This document shows positions 37,201 to 47,699 of a stretch of 60,000 nt of DNA, in pieces. This DNA is from Tubiluchus corallicola. Taxonomy: Eukaryota > Priapulida > Priapulimorpha > Priapulimorphida > Tubiluchidae. The notes below the pieces were generated by a model that was not told the DNA's origin, searched no databases, and saw only the letters and a program-made list of their open reading frames with translations. Each line of letters opens with the position of its first letter. The stretch's first letter is position 1. The position numbers were made by a program, and so were the translations under genes. The stretch lies in the NCBI GenBank assembly GCA_030141605.1, contig JAQGDQ010000080.1, forward strand, positions 250,001 to 310,000. Direction: 5' to 3'.

Positions 37201-40200
37201 ATGGCATTGCTTTTAGGGCTACGCGATTTAACTTGAATCATGTTTCTAGTCAAAACTCACATTAATTGTAACACTGCAAGACTGAATCCAGCCCTCAACT
37301 GCAAATATTTAATGGTTGTGGTGGAACCAAAAGCTTACTAATTATCAAGGATAACTTTCAAGAATGAGAATTTGAACCGGGGAGATATATCTTAACGTGG
37401 TTCAGATGTGTATGCATAGTCTAGTAAACAAACGTTTTTATGCTTTAGTGCAAGGATCTGCATTTAAATTTCTAGATTTTCACACACAAATGTAGATAGA
37501 TTCACATGAAAAGTAATATGAAAGTACCAAAAAAACAAAAACAAAACAAGCCAACAAACCTGAAAATGATAATGTCAAGCTAAGTAAACTTGCAACAAAT
37601 TTAATGACTTTCTTGAATTTTAAAAAGGTCAACAGAAGAAAAGGCGAACGAGGGGAAGAGAAGAGACGAGAAGAAAAGGAGATTAGAGGAGAGGAAAAAA
37701 GAAAAGAAGAGAAGGGAAGGAAAGAGAAGAGAGAAAAGAAGAGAAGAGAAAAAAAGAATCATTTTTTCAGTCGCGTTCTTTTTCCAAGCGGGCACAAATC
37801 CTCTCGTGACGCGTCAGACTAAAAGAGTGCTAACAATACTTTCTATTTGTGGTTACAATGTTTCGGGTAATTTGCCTAAATATTAAAATTCTGTTCGTTT
37901 TACCCCAAACAGTTAAGAATATTTAAAAAGCACAGTCGTTTTTATAGAATTATCCCAGAATAGGGCAGTCAAGGAAATTTTAGATGAATCAATAAAAAAT
38001 GGTGCTCCGGTGATCACTGATTAACAAACCTATACTTTCTTTTAAGAATTGCAATTCAATCACACAGGTTTTATACTTACCAATAAGAGAGAATGGATTA
38101 ATGAATGTAGATATTATGAAGTCTGCAGTCGTCAAATTTACTATTAGCATATTTGCAGGTGTTCGCAGTTTCTTTGAAGAATAAACTGCTGCAATAATCT
38201 GAAACAATTTCACACACAGCATTAATACAATGTTTTATAGAACAACATGCGCAAGTAATTAATACTACTGTCTTTATTTTTCATTTTGCGCGTTGCTAGC
38301 GACAAAATTTTTCATATACGAATTGCAGGATTGCACGGTACCACGGAGCCCCTAAAGAGACATAGATTACTAATTCAGGGGAACGAGTTAGCAACATAGA
38401 GGAATGAGTTAGTAACACTCATATGAGTTAGTAATTTTCTTATGTCCCTTTAGGGGCTCCGTAGGATTGGAAAATATTGGCTTCAAGATTTAAAGCAATA
38501 TTGCTTTGCTAGTTCAACTTAAGAAAAAACAACAGATTATTATACCAAGACATATTTGCAAAATATTCAAAGTGAATGGTTGACAGCTTGCGTCCCAATT
38601 TAGCTTACACACACGTCGAAAAGACGTTAGGTAATTTTAATTAAAAGGCATACAAAAACCAACGGGGCGATAAATGCAACTTTTCAGGATTGGCAGTACA
38701 GGTAGTATAGATAATAACTTCGAATTGGCTGTTCATTTCCTGTAGTTTTCTAATGTAAGTTTTTTTTCTAATAAACAATATTTTTTGCCCTTCTATCAGT
38801 CTGAGTGACAATGAAGAAGTTACCGAATTTTTGGAATCTAATTGCATTCGTTTGTATTGATACAACAGATCAATATTTTGATGCACTTTACTATTTTAAG
38901 CAAACAAGTGACATAAGCATTTGCTATAACTAAATTCGCCCACAAAGTGCAATAGGCACAATTGTTTATTTTTTGTCACTCAAAAGAGGAGAATTTCGGC
39001 TATAAGTTTATTTCAGATTACAGAATTTTATAAGCGTTACACTAAATATACACTGTTTTCTTTATTAAGTTATATTACGAATATTACGTTATATTACTTT
39101 ATTGCGAAATGACCTCCTCGGGAACATGACTTTCGGCATCTCGTAGGCATGAGTCTGGCATTCCACAAATGACTGCCCATTTGTGATAAGAGTGGGACTT
39201 CCAGGGAGTATGCCCTAAAATAGGTATCCCGTTACATAATTTTGTCGTAGACGTTTGTAGTGTATTGCGGGTTTGTCATTTGACAGTTAAGCAGATTATT
39301 TTGTTTGTGATGGGTTGGTCGAAAATCATATTCCTGACAAGGAGGTCATTTCGACTATTATATGGTGTCCAACAATGAGTACCAGCCGTTGGAGTGTCGT
39401 AATAATGCGCTATTAGCCTGGCATAATCACACAGCTTATAGGTGCGTAAAAGCAGGATTTGCATTAGTACTGCACTTTTTAGACTTCCATATGCAGATGC
39501 TTTTCACCACTCTGCATGTACGAATCAGACACGTTAATTCACTTAACTCAAACATTAGCAGTACCTAAACGCTGTTAATTGGCTTTGATTTGCCTTAGAA
39601 ATTTAGAACCTTTTGCTTTTCCGCGACAGTGTGTAAAGCCTAAAGAGTGAGAAACATTTTAGAATTCTGATGAAGTGTCTTACAGCCGATTAGACATCGA
39701 TATTTTTGCTTATCGTTTGCGACTTAACATTCAAACAGCGTGAACCCGTAGAAATATACAACTTGAGCACGTGATCACTTGCACGACTAATTACAATTTT
39801 GCAGGGAAGCTTTACTTATAAAAAATTTAAAATAAATTGAGTTGTTGAATGAGAAGTATGTCAAATAAGGTAGCTACAGGGCTTTTCTGAAACACTCATT
39901 TGATTTTCTCCCTAACAGATGCTCTTACGGTAACAGTACTGTGTCGCTTTAGAAGCAATCTCGATTGAAATGAATGCTTGCTTCATTCGAGAATTGATTT
40001 TATAGCTTAATATTATCCGTGGTTGACTCCTTTCACGCTAATATTACGCAGTTGTGATTTTATCTAGGCATCCTTAGAGAGTATGAGACTTTAGTAACCA
40101 CCAAAGTCATCACTGACACAAAACATCATAAAATTAGTAAAACTCCACGACTTTCAGTCTAGTATACTTCGTGGCAACGGTTTTTAATCGTAATCTTGGA

Positions 40201-40258
40201 AATAATAATAATGATGATGACGATGATCATGACGACGGTAATGATGATGGTGATGATA

Positions 40259-40357
<99 letters not shown>

Positions 40358-43300
40358 TTGATGATGATGATGATTAATGAGCACTTTATTTATAAAATGC
40401 TGAGCTCTAATTTTAGAATTAAGTATGTCTATTATAGACCAGTTATGCTCAGAGACGATGGTACTACATGCTGATAGAGCCCTATCTACGATCAGGAGCA
40501 TCATAGGTGCTGAAAGCGTTAATTCTCTTTATCCACTCCCATGCCTAATCTAGATTCAGAAACTAATACTAGGATTGGCATTCGATAAACATGTATGATT
40601 CACATAATATTATAGTCTAACCGTTTATAACCAATAGCATAACGAAACAACAAAAACCTGAAGGTTTAAAAAATTTGTGCGGCTCTGAAGTCCGTGTGTC
40701 TGAAGTCCGGCTCTGAGAGTAACTGAAGTCTGAAATCATTAGACAAGTTGAGTGGAAAAACATGTTTTTGGTGATAGAAATTTATACAAAATTTTGTGGA
40801 GAATAAGATGTTGTCACGTTGTTGTAATCGTATTGTTAGGAAGTGCTGTTGTCGTACCGTCAAGTCGTTGGAAGTTAGATCCACATTTGGAGTGGCGAGG
40901 CACACCAGTACGATTCATCATCACAGAGACTGTAACCTGCACAGTTTGATGCCAAGTAATTTGAATAGACGCGGAGCGGCAACCTTATCATAGAGACGCC
41001 CTATATTTTAAGTGGTAGGCCTACACAACGTACGTTTTAAGTTTAGATCGACTGCGACCCGACGACGCGACGACTTACGACAGCTGACAGTAGACAATCG
41101 TAGACATACGCGTCGACCTAAGCATATAAGAATGAAAAAATCTTTGACCAGACCACAATCATCGGCGAAGAATGCACAGGTTGCTGGGATGGAATGGGCG
41201 GATATGGTATACTGCGAGGAGAACACGAGCATCTGGAACTGAGTTGCGTCGTAAGCTTGCTTATGTCGACTGGATATAATAGTTGAACAATTGAGTGAAC
41301 AAAAACATGAGTGAATTAAACGTCGTTCAAGGGCAAGCGTTCTGGAAAACGCATAAAAAACTTTTTGGTGAAAAGTCAGATGTAAGAATTGAGACATTAA
41401 AACACCAAAACAAATACTGTATAGAAGACAGCGAACAATGCGACGCCCTATATCAGTGGTTCCCAAACTTTCTGGGACCGTTACCCAAATCGGGAAACCC
41501 GGTCGTCTCCATTACCCCCCACCTAGTACTACTTCTCCAACTCAAAAAGTAAACACACGTATATGCCACAAGCAAGCAAAATTATTTATGTTTGCTCGTG
41601 ACATAAATAAATTTCCAGGTGGTGTTGTTGTATTGTTGCCAAAACAAGAATTACAATTATGACACAGTGTTGCCTGCAGTCTCTTCAAAAAGAAAACTAC
41701 GTAAAATGCATTCCGAGCGAAGTTTTAAAAATTTTCAGAGGGGTGCCCGTTACCCCCCCAAAAAAACCATATTACCCCCAGGGGGTAATTTACCCCTAGT
41801 TTGGGAACCACTGCCCTATATCAAACTTTTTTCAGAGGTGCACATTTAAATGAATCCACCTTTGACAATCAACGGCTACAGGAAGTGCAGAATTTTGCCC
41901 AGCAACAATGTCCACAAACTGCTCAATGTGCGTGGTTCGGCGAAGAGTTTACAATGGCAGAACTTACACAGGCAACTAGGACTAGATAAATAATTAATGT
42001 TTGATGTTATGTTAATGTTAATTGATGTTCTGTACGACATAGTGAAAACAGTCACAGGAGTATCTTATAATCCGCCTAAAGAGAACTAGAAATAATATGC
42101 GGTTTCCCGCCTCTTGATGTACAATATTCTGCTTTCGTAATTTCTTGATGAAAATTCTAGGTCAACCAGAACGCGATTTAGCCAGGTGTGAGGTAGGGAA
42201 GATTGACACTTCGTTAATTAACGGCCAAGCAGCTAACCACTTCATAGCAAATTATGTCGTAAAAAGCAAAATCATTTCTAAAAATCACTAAAGCTATTGA
42301 AATTCCACGTAACCAAAAATTGGTTGATGCCTGTGTTAATCCACTAAACGTCAAATAGAGTAAGTCAGAAGTTAATAAATTTGTGGAAGCTCTGTGTCAC
42401 AGAAAATTGCACCATGGTAATCAGTTAGCTGGTCTGCCACGGAAAACGGTCCCAATTTTCACCGCCCCTTTAATGTTATCGCTAGGAAAGTATGACAGAC
42501 TTATCGAAACAAGTGCATTTAGTTTACTACTTGGCAGAGGCTATAATGCTTTTAAATATAGTATTGGGGTTGGTGATAATGCAATGTGTCAATCTAATAA
42601 TGACTGTCAAACGCCACACCATTTAATGTTTGATTGTACTTGTATAAATAATAATAATAGTAGAGAATTGCTTAAAATGAAAATAGACATAATGGATATA
42701 AATACAATATATAGAAATCAAGATGAGTCTACTCATAAGTTGTACGTCAGTATCATACGGGAACTAGTTCATAATGATACACAATTGAGCAAACCAGTTG
42801 ATTTATACTTGAAAATAATTAAGTCTAATGGAAAACTGATAATAATTGTAGCAGTTTACTTTTACAAATTTAATCCTAGCATCGTACAATTTACATTATT
42901 AATTTGGTTTTAAATTTTAAATAAAGTTCATAATATTTATTTTATATACATTCTTATCAGGTGCTGCAATGAACAGTACACATTTGAGAATAATAATTGA
43001 AAAATGCAGATAACTTTATGTACATTATCGTATATATGTAAGTAACTGTGGTAACTATAGCTGTATTTTATATATTATATATGAAGTGTATTTAATATTT
43101 TATATATTATATATGAAGTGTAAAAAATGTATTGTACTTCTGCAAATTGAGAATAAATCAGATTTATTATTATGGATATAATACGTACTCGGAACTAGCT
43201 CGCAGTTGCTGCCCTTTAGAGATAAGGCTAGTCAATTTTCATAGCGCTAGCATGGGATGCATCATTCGGTTGTGGTATGTAGTTAAACAAATAGTTACCC

Positions 43301-44158
43301 CTTTTAGTCAGGGTTTCTACTGTGAATTATTTGTCAATTTATTTGTTGCTAATTTATGAGTTTCTAGGTACGGAAAGTCTTTGCTTTAAGGTGTATTGTT
43401 TTTCTCGTAAACGAGTCAATATGCTAAAAGGTAATGTCGTTTTGTTTGTTCAAAAGCAGTTAAATCAGTGTTTGAGTGTTGGTACTGCCAGTTTCTTGTT
43501 GTTTAATAATTATTTTTGTATAATACTGTTTGTTATTTGTTCATTAGGTACTGTTGCATTGTGATTTACATTACTGCCACGAGAGGAACACCTACATATC
43601 CAAGCAAATTATATTACACGTGCCATAACAAAACCACTCCGCAACGACATTAGTAGATTGACTGTAAGCTCGAGAACGTCTGAAAATGACGGGTAGATGA
43701 CATGACCCCCTTTTCCATTCGCTCGGTTAAGCCAAATCGTCATCCAGTGACTACCAGCGATCAAGTAGCGTACTAATCCTCAGTACGGTTGGTAGGTAAG
43801 TGAGTAGACGAAGAAGTAGAAAGGACCGGAGATGAATGAATAGACAGACAGCTAACACAAAAGTTTCTTAGCCAAACTTCACAAACAAAAGATGTTTGTT
43901 CGTCATCTACTACATTAAAACGGTTTGGCTTGTTTCTTGTTTTTAGGTGAGTAACAATTATAATAAATTATAATATTATATTACCATTACGTTCCCAAAA
44001 GTTCCTAAAACAATCATTACTGTGAGCATAACTATAAGACATCCTGTCAGTACTGGGTGCTCCTCAAAAGGGTCAATGAAGTCAAGTTGTGAATCACTTG
44101 ATGTGTCATTGCGTGGGATGGTATGCTTGTGTTCCATTGGCGACCCAAACAATTCCAT
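24504..44158 (-). CDS. GPCR-B, melatonin-receptor-like class A receptor, complete
   Basis: Five exons (44158-43985, 38198-38081, 28744-28624, 26946-26683, 24924-24504) join in phase to 1098 nt, encoding 365 residues. Features are an N-terminal sequon (NDT), TM1 GN, and TM2 NLTTAD. TM3 begins with Cys113 and ends N137-R138-Y139, in place of DRY. ECL2 Cys191 is the disulfide partner. TM5 is IPGIVIF, TM6 has FFSTWGIY instead of CWxP, and TM7 has NSGINFIIY (N309-Y313) instead of NPxxY. NRY and N-x-IIYG are shared with melatonin receptors and relatives such as moody/Tre1 and GPR84. There is no retinal-binding Lys in TM7, so it is not an opsin. It is a plasma-membrane receptor predicted to signal through G proteins; the ligand is unknown. 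It is a tandem paralog of GPCR-A. Introns of 5.8, 9.3, 1.7 and 1.8 kb hold LINEs and MITEs. Confidence 0.92.
25540..25880. repeat. Degenerate minisatellite based on TTTTGTAAAA
   Basis: Phrases such as TTTTGTAAAAAT, TTTGCAAAAACC and TTTTTACAAAAAG recur about every 30-45 bp. The minus-strand frame reads as F-T-K/F-x-K repeats. It lies in GPCR-B intron 4 and is not a gene. Confidence 0.6.
26683..26946 (-). CDS. GPCR-B exon 4 (ICL2 to TM5)
   Basis: 264 bp with acceptor TTCTTGCAG and donor GTAAGT. It begins YVALCKHEVYSRVFS and includes TM4, ECL2 with the CLYDRTHTHTYT segment, and TM5. The TH repeat is encoded by a short CA-type dinucleotide run. Confidence 0.92.
27040..27180. repeat. Degenerate GTGAATAA/GAGTGAAT tract
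   Basis: Imperfect 4-bp periodic sequence in GPCR-B intron 3, just upstream (on the minus strand) of exon 4. Confidence 0.55.
28450..28618. repeat. Degenerate TTCATTTACTTG-type tract
   Basis: Imperfect TTCATTCACTTAC/TTACTTGTC units in GPCR-B intron 3, abutting the exon 3 donor at 28624. The complementary type of tract lies near exon 4. Confidence 0.55.
28624..28744 (-). CDS. GPCR-B exon 3 (ECL1 and TM3)
   Basis: 121 bp with acceptor AATTACAG and donor GTAAGA. It encodes GVINGYEFFYYQSKLC and TM3, ending AIAIN plus the first two bases of the Arg codon. Confidence 0.92.
29230..30530 (+). mobile_element. LINE remnant with the RT core deleted
   Basis: The pre-RT region (EGIKKFVPFRKFKSKKKLRQ and ILQRREKLLWR-RH) is followed directly by the C-terminal region (LTSYKSFV-PLLEDCTPVWSP). 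It ends RLKGHSYKLYKNYCRIDVFK, then YSFANRVIDMWNSLPSENV. These last blocks are diagnostic of CR1/BfR1-type ORF2 C-termini. Most of the catalytic RT is missing between about 29820 and 29850. It lies in GPCR-B intron 2. Confidence 0.8.
30662..30675. other. Perfect 14-bp palindrome CCAATGGCCATTGG
   Basis: A palindrome made of two facing CCAAT boxes, with GAATTAATTAA on both sides. It lies in GPCR-B intron 2. Function unknown. Confidence 0.6.
31155..31238. repeat. (GA)n microsatellite
   Basis: About 80 bp of pure GA followed by a short G run. Arg-Glu and Ser-Leu frames across it are artefacts. Confidence 0.97.
31500..32150. other. Intron 2 stretch with a hairpin, no gene
   Basis: A perfect 11-bp inverted repeat, GCCTACAGCGG at about 31567 and CCGCTGTAGGC at about 31610, could fold with a loop of about 33 nt. 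A weakly tRNA-like stretch begins near 31845 but does not fold convincingly. Confidence 0.4.
32160..33040 (+). mobile_element. LINE remnant, RT second half and C-terminus
   Basis: It starts at the box before the catalytic site (VSQGPLLDSIPFLLYINDI). After a TA-rich disruption it continues with post-catalytic blocks (a KHWKNQTLA-like segment, IFLGVFLYETLS-like, then INLTFSAQTASAST). The end frame, 32809-33033, is a LINE C-terminus-like VCRTWIFMNTFFQRYHRLF. There are many frame breaks. It lies in GPCR-B intron 2. Confidence 0.68.
32221..32276. repeat. TA-rich low-complexity tract in LINE
   Basis: TATATAAATATATATATATA-type sequence where the LINE catalytic box would be expected. Confidence 0.8.
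33420..34215 (-). other. Two unexplained minus-strand open stretches
   Basis: Frames at 33426-33608 (VPHVSPCASNMSANQVSASS) and 33939-34211 (KVQLPSVKVGRSINVLQKPA) have more protein-like composition than their surroundings. Neither shows a known domain, and neither has clear splice sites. They may be parts of a decayed transposon protein in GPCR-B intron 2. Confidence 0.25.
34220..37600. other. GPCR-B intron 2, no gene seen
   Basis: AT-rich intron. A tRNA-Glu-like A box (TGGTCTAGTT) and B-box-like GTCCGTTCAGACTC occur at about 35881-35950 without convincing stems. Nothing else was recognised. Confidence 0.45.
37628..37757. repeat. GA-rich low-complexity tract
   Basis: Impure AAGAG/GGAGAAAAG repeats of about 130 bp, 3' of GPCR-B exon 2 in plus coordinates (intron 2). 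Confidence 0.85.
38081..38198 (-). CDS. GPCR-B exon 2 (ICL1 and TM2)
   Basis: 118 bp with acceptor TTTCAG and donor GTAAGT. It encodes SSKKLRTPANMLIVNLTTAD and the following NPFSLIG. Confidence 0.92.
38343..38462. mobile_element. 120-bp MITE/foldback element
   Basis: ACGGAGCCCCTAAAGAGACAT at the left matches the inverse of the right end, ATGTCCCTTTAGGGGCTCCGT, with one mismatch in 21. Inside, GAGTTAGTAAC-type direct repeats occur three times. AGGATTG is found just outside both ends (about 38328 and 38463), possibly a target duplication with the left end extended by CACGGTACC. It lies in GPCR-B intron 1, 145 bp from exon 2. Confidence 0.78.
39103..39356. mobile_element. MITE-like element with about 33-bp imperfect inverted ends
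   Basis: The left end GCGAAATGACCTCCTCGGGA is inverted at the right as ...CAAGGAGGTCATTTCGA. Similarity extends to CATGACTTTCG/CGAAAATCAT. The 254-bp unit has no coding capacity and lies in GPCR-B intron 1. Confidence 0.65.
40202..40377. repeat. (GAT)n microsatellite
   Basis: About 175 bp of GATGAT, impure at the left end. Poly-Asp, poly-Met and poly-His frames across it are artefacts. Confidence 0.97.
41230..42960 (+). mobile_element. LINE remnant with RT deleted, split by a hAT MITE
   Basis: The pre-RT part (AFWKTHKKLFGEKSDVRIET, KYCIEDSEQCDALYQ) is interrupted at 41454-41813 and resumes with TFFRGAHLNESTFD and FTMAELTQATR. The RT core is missing. The C-terminus is a long frame, 42383-42913, with SLLLGRGYNAFKY and a zinc-knuckle-like C-x5-C-x4-HH-x4-C (MCQSNNDCQTPHHLMFDC). 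Its end is followed by an AATAAAG near 42918. It lies in GPCR-B intron 1. Confidence 0.8.
41454..41813. mobile_element. hAT-type MITE with 8-bp target site duplication
   Basis: The ends are exact 16-bp inverted repeats, CAGTGGTTCCCAAACT and AGTTTGGGAACCACTG. The flanks are identical 8-bp copies of CCCTATAT (41446-41453 and 41814-41821). The terminal CAGTG-G and 8-bp duplication are hallmarks of hAT elements. The 360-bp interior is non-coding. Skipping the element and one duplication leaves the LINE reading frame continuous. Confidence 0.95.
43066..43122. repeat. Two-copy direct repeat TTTTATATATTATATATGAA
   Basis: A unit of about 27 bp, ending GAAGTGTA, occurs twice with a few bases between. 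Confidence 0.85.
43985..44158 (-). CDS. GPCR-B exon 1 (N-terminus and TM1)
   Basis: 58 codons, donor GTAATA, phase 0. It shares DPFEEHP-LTG with GPCR-A. A strong pyrimidine-rich acceptor (TTTCCTTTCAG) ends at 44168, 9 nt upstream of the ATG, implying a non-coding 5' exon. Confidence 0.9.
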
Positions 44159-44171
44159 CTTGCTTTACTGA

Positions 44172-44870
44172 AAGGAAATGAAGAAAGTTGAAAAAAATTG
44201 TTAACTAGCCAAGACCATTAACCAAGACGAACAGCCATACGGTAAACACTCTTCCTTAATGTTATATCATCATTACATTTCTTTAACGTAGTCAGAGTCT
44301 GTTACTGGGTTTCTAGTATATGTTATTCGTGTTGTAGTAATTAAGTCATGCTTAAAATTGGCTTGAGAAAAACTGTACACAATGTAAATTATAATATTAT
44401 GAGTAAAAGGTTGCACATGTTACATTATTGCGATTGTAACATCATAATTAAAATTTTCGAAATATCAAATGTTGCCAAGAAGTTACGGTTTTGTTCTATA
44501 CTTGTTGCAGGAGTATCACAAAAATAACATCCGCCGGTTATTTTTACGCCGGTTAGGATGTTGGATGCAAAACCGACCAGTTAGATCAGGTAGGCCCTTT
44601 TCAAAAGACTTTTTTCAAAATGAAATATTTTCCTGAATAAAGGTAAATACGTGTTCACGTCGAGAATCGAGAGTCGAGAGCGGAGCAACGGTCCCTGGCT
44701 CACTATCAAGTTAAGCTCATAATAAGACCTTCTCGACTAGCAGAGCATTTTAGCTGATGTCTTGCCTTTATGAGAGATAAATAGACAGAATCAGCCCAGC
44801 AAATGAAATCGTCCAGTGTAGGTATTGGAGGCGGTGATTTTACTTGGTCTTATTTTACTTAAAGGAACAC
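44172..44870. other. Upstream region of GPCR-B, no gene seen
   Basis: Expected to hold any 5' UTR intron and non-coding exon of GPCR-B. A short purine-rich direct repeat (GAATCGAGAGTCGAGAG) occurs near 44664. No promoter was identified. Confidence 0.45.
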
Positions 44871-44871
44871 A

Positions 44872-45475
44872 GGATGATTTTTCATATACTACCATTTTCA
44901 AGTGCGGAAAAAAGTTAGCACCAATAATATTGGAAAAGCGTCACTGATAACTAAATAATAGATTAAAATCTTAATTAACGGCGGGCGAGCCCAACTATTG
45001 ATGACATCATAAACGAACATAAATTTCAACAGCAAAAATATTCCATGGGCTTGTTGCACGTGTTTGGGAAAGCGAAGATTAAAGCACTTTGATACTGTAA
45101 GAGATTCAGTGTGTTGTAATAAAACTCGACAAGTTTTCAGATAGAAATTCAAATTTCAAATTTACCGCTGTGCCCATGCATGAGCTGTCGAACGTGTACA
45201 GTACGTTAGAAACGAACGCCTCTGAAATGAGAGCTACAGCACCTGTTTTTTTGTGCATCGCGTTTCCGAAATGCAGGCGCTAGTACCCGTCTAACTAGCG
45301 AATGGCGAAAGGTATGTAATAGCGAAGAACTAATAGCGCGAATTCCGTTTATGTGGTAATAATTCTTTCACGTAAGTCGTTCTGAAAAATATTAGTATTT
45401 TTGCTTTCAATATTTTATAGAGTAGATTGTTTTGACCTACAGTTTAAGATTGGGTCCGTATTTTCCTTAACTTTT
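44872..45475 (+). repeat. Dispersed repeat family R1, copy 2 (most complete)
   Basis: About 600 bp from CACAGGATGATTTTTCATAT to CAGTTTAAGATTGGGTCC. It aligns along most of its length with 57015-57465 and with the reverse complement of 18255-18872. There are no terminal inverted repeats and no open frame. It is a candidate new non-autonomous element; its orientation here is defined as plus. Confidence 0.88.
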
Positions 45476-45479
45476 TTAA

Positions 45480-45860
45480 TCTTACCTTATTTTTCTTGGC
45501 TTTACCAGACGTTATCTTGTCTTACTTTTCTTGTTTCGCCTTACTTTATGTTGCCTTACCTTTCCTTACCATATATTACCTTATCTTACCATACCATACC
45601 ATACCATACCATACCATACCATACCGTACCGTACCGTACCATAAGGTACCATACCACACCACACCACACCATACCATACCATGCCTTATCATACCTTATC
45701 CTACCTTATGTTGCCTTACCTAGCCTTACCTTATCTTACTTTACCATACCTTACCTTATCTTGCCTTACCTCACCTTACCTTACCTTACTTTATTTTACC
45801 TTACCTTACTATGTTCTAGGTTACTTTACCTTATTTTACTTTATTTTACCTTAATTACAT
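45480..45860. repeat. Pentanucleotide array (TTACC/ATACC variants)
   Basis: About 380 bp built on CCTTA, with inner blocks of ATACC and of CACAC/GTACC. It begins at the right edge of R1 copy 2. Leu/Pro/Tyr-rich frames (LPYLTLPYL) are artefacts. Confidence 0.93.
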
Positions 45861-46542
45861 CATCTATTCACTTTACCTTTATTTACCCTATGTGAATTCT
45901 TTCCTGCGAAACTAATACCGCAAGGAACAATTTCAAAGTTAATTATCACATTCCACAGAAATCTAATAGGAATGTATGTATTAATTTTTTCAGCGGAAAT
46001 AAGCAATTACCCGCAAAATTTTTCTGCATTTTCATATATCAAGGTGTAATAAAATACGTAGCTAATAATGTCCCTAAAATAAATACTTTTAGAAAAACAT
46101 TAACGACAGTCTATCAGTAAGGGAAAGATATGCATGAAATAAAGTGTGTATTTTCATCGTTTCGATTTTTTTATACATTTCGGCACATCGCAAGCCGGAG
46201 CCCAGGGTTCAACGGCAGGGCTACTTATCTTGATGTTTATGGCGGACACAAAATTTACACGCAATGTAAACGCTTCAATCAGCACAATTCCTGACGCAAT
46301 TTTACAAAAATTTGAGATTTGACGAAATAAATCAAATGATTTTAAAAATCAAAATTCATTCTAAAGTGACATCCGTCAATTGGCTTTAAAGGTAACCTTA
46401 AAAAGTTACTAAACATTATTTATTTAGAGCTTTTTTGATTGATTTTGTCTAGTGTTTATGTTATTTGCTTAGCGGCCTCTTGATTTGAGACGTCTTTGAT
46501 AAGGCGCTATACGAATTTTGTTACATGTATTATAATTACTAC

Positions 46543-46893
<351 letters not shown>

Positions 46894-46894
46894 T

Positions 46895-47690
46895 GCAAAG
46901 CGGAGTCTACCAAAGGCTCTAGGTTCTACAAATATCTTCTCAGGATGGATGCGGAACCCAAAATGGCTTCTTTCAGTACCTCCTGCCATTTACACTCCCC
47001 TGTAATTGCTAACCTTTCCAGTGCGCTTTCTAGAATTCCCTCAACATATCCTAAGCAACCAGTTATTACCGGTAGAACACTAATGGGCTTTTCCAATATT
47101 CTTCCTAATTTAACTGCCAGATCAGTATAATATTTTTTAAATTCTCTGCGTAATTAGTACTAATAATTGCGTCCCATGGTACTGCTACATCAATTAGCCA
47201 ATACCTCTCTGTTGTCTTTCTTTTCTCTATTACAGTTATGTCAGGGCGTCTGTAGTGTATTACTTTATCCGTGAAAATGTTATAATCCCAAAGAATTTTT
47301 ACTTTTTGATTTTCTGCAACCTTGTTACTGTGATGTTACCACCAAGATGAGCTTCTAGGTAGTTCATATTTACCACACAAAGCCCAGTGTTTGGGTTTAG
47401 CTACCCGTCATGAGGTTTTTTTTTGTATTGTGTATTTGCCAAATATTCACATTTACTTAAAATGTGTCCTACTGTTTCTTCTTTCTGGCAGTGTTATAAT
47501 GAGCCACCGAGCTATATCAACAGTTTTAAAATGCACATGCCCAATATTCAGTTCGCAAACGATGGCAAAACGCCTTCTCATAAAGCTGCACAGTTGGAAA
47601 CATTTTCCATTTTAAGGCTGGGAACTATTTTGCTGGCATTTCCCGAAACTATGCAACCGATTTTTAGGAAACTTGTGACTTAACTAGTTC
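46895..47690 (-). mobile_element. LINE ORF2 C-terminal remnant ending in an (AAT)n tail
   Basis: On the minus strand it reads EETVGHILSKCEYLANTQYK (zinc-knuckle end), then NYLEAHLGG, a VLWDYN-F-like block, RRPDITVIEKR, YWLIDVAVPWDA, NWLLRIC-type and, at the end, ILRRYL followed by a stop. This C-terminal domain order is common in ORF2 of several invertebrate LINEs, of the I/Nimb-like type. Multiple frameshifts are present. A short 3' UTR (46895-46930) leads directly into AAT repeats. Confidence 0.78.
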
Positions 47691-47699
47691 GAAAAAGCC

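Noticed and set aside
40171-40504. Poly-Asp, poly-Met and poly-His proteins
   Set aside because: Frames through a GAT microsatellite.
41008-41466. 152-codon minus-strand frame
   Set aside because: Partly antisense to the LINE pre-RT region; no domain, no splice support.
24504-44158. Opsin identity for the receptors
   Set aside because: No Lys at the retinal-binding position of TM7 and no opsin-type NPxxY; NRY and NxxIY fit melatonin-like receptors better.
45401-45895. Leu-Pro-Tyr repeat protein of 164 residues
   Set aside because: Translation of a pentanucleotide array; no signal peptide or conserved repeat, and it is explained by the DNA repeat.
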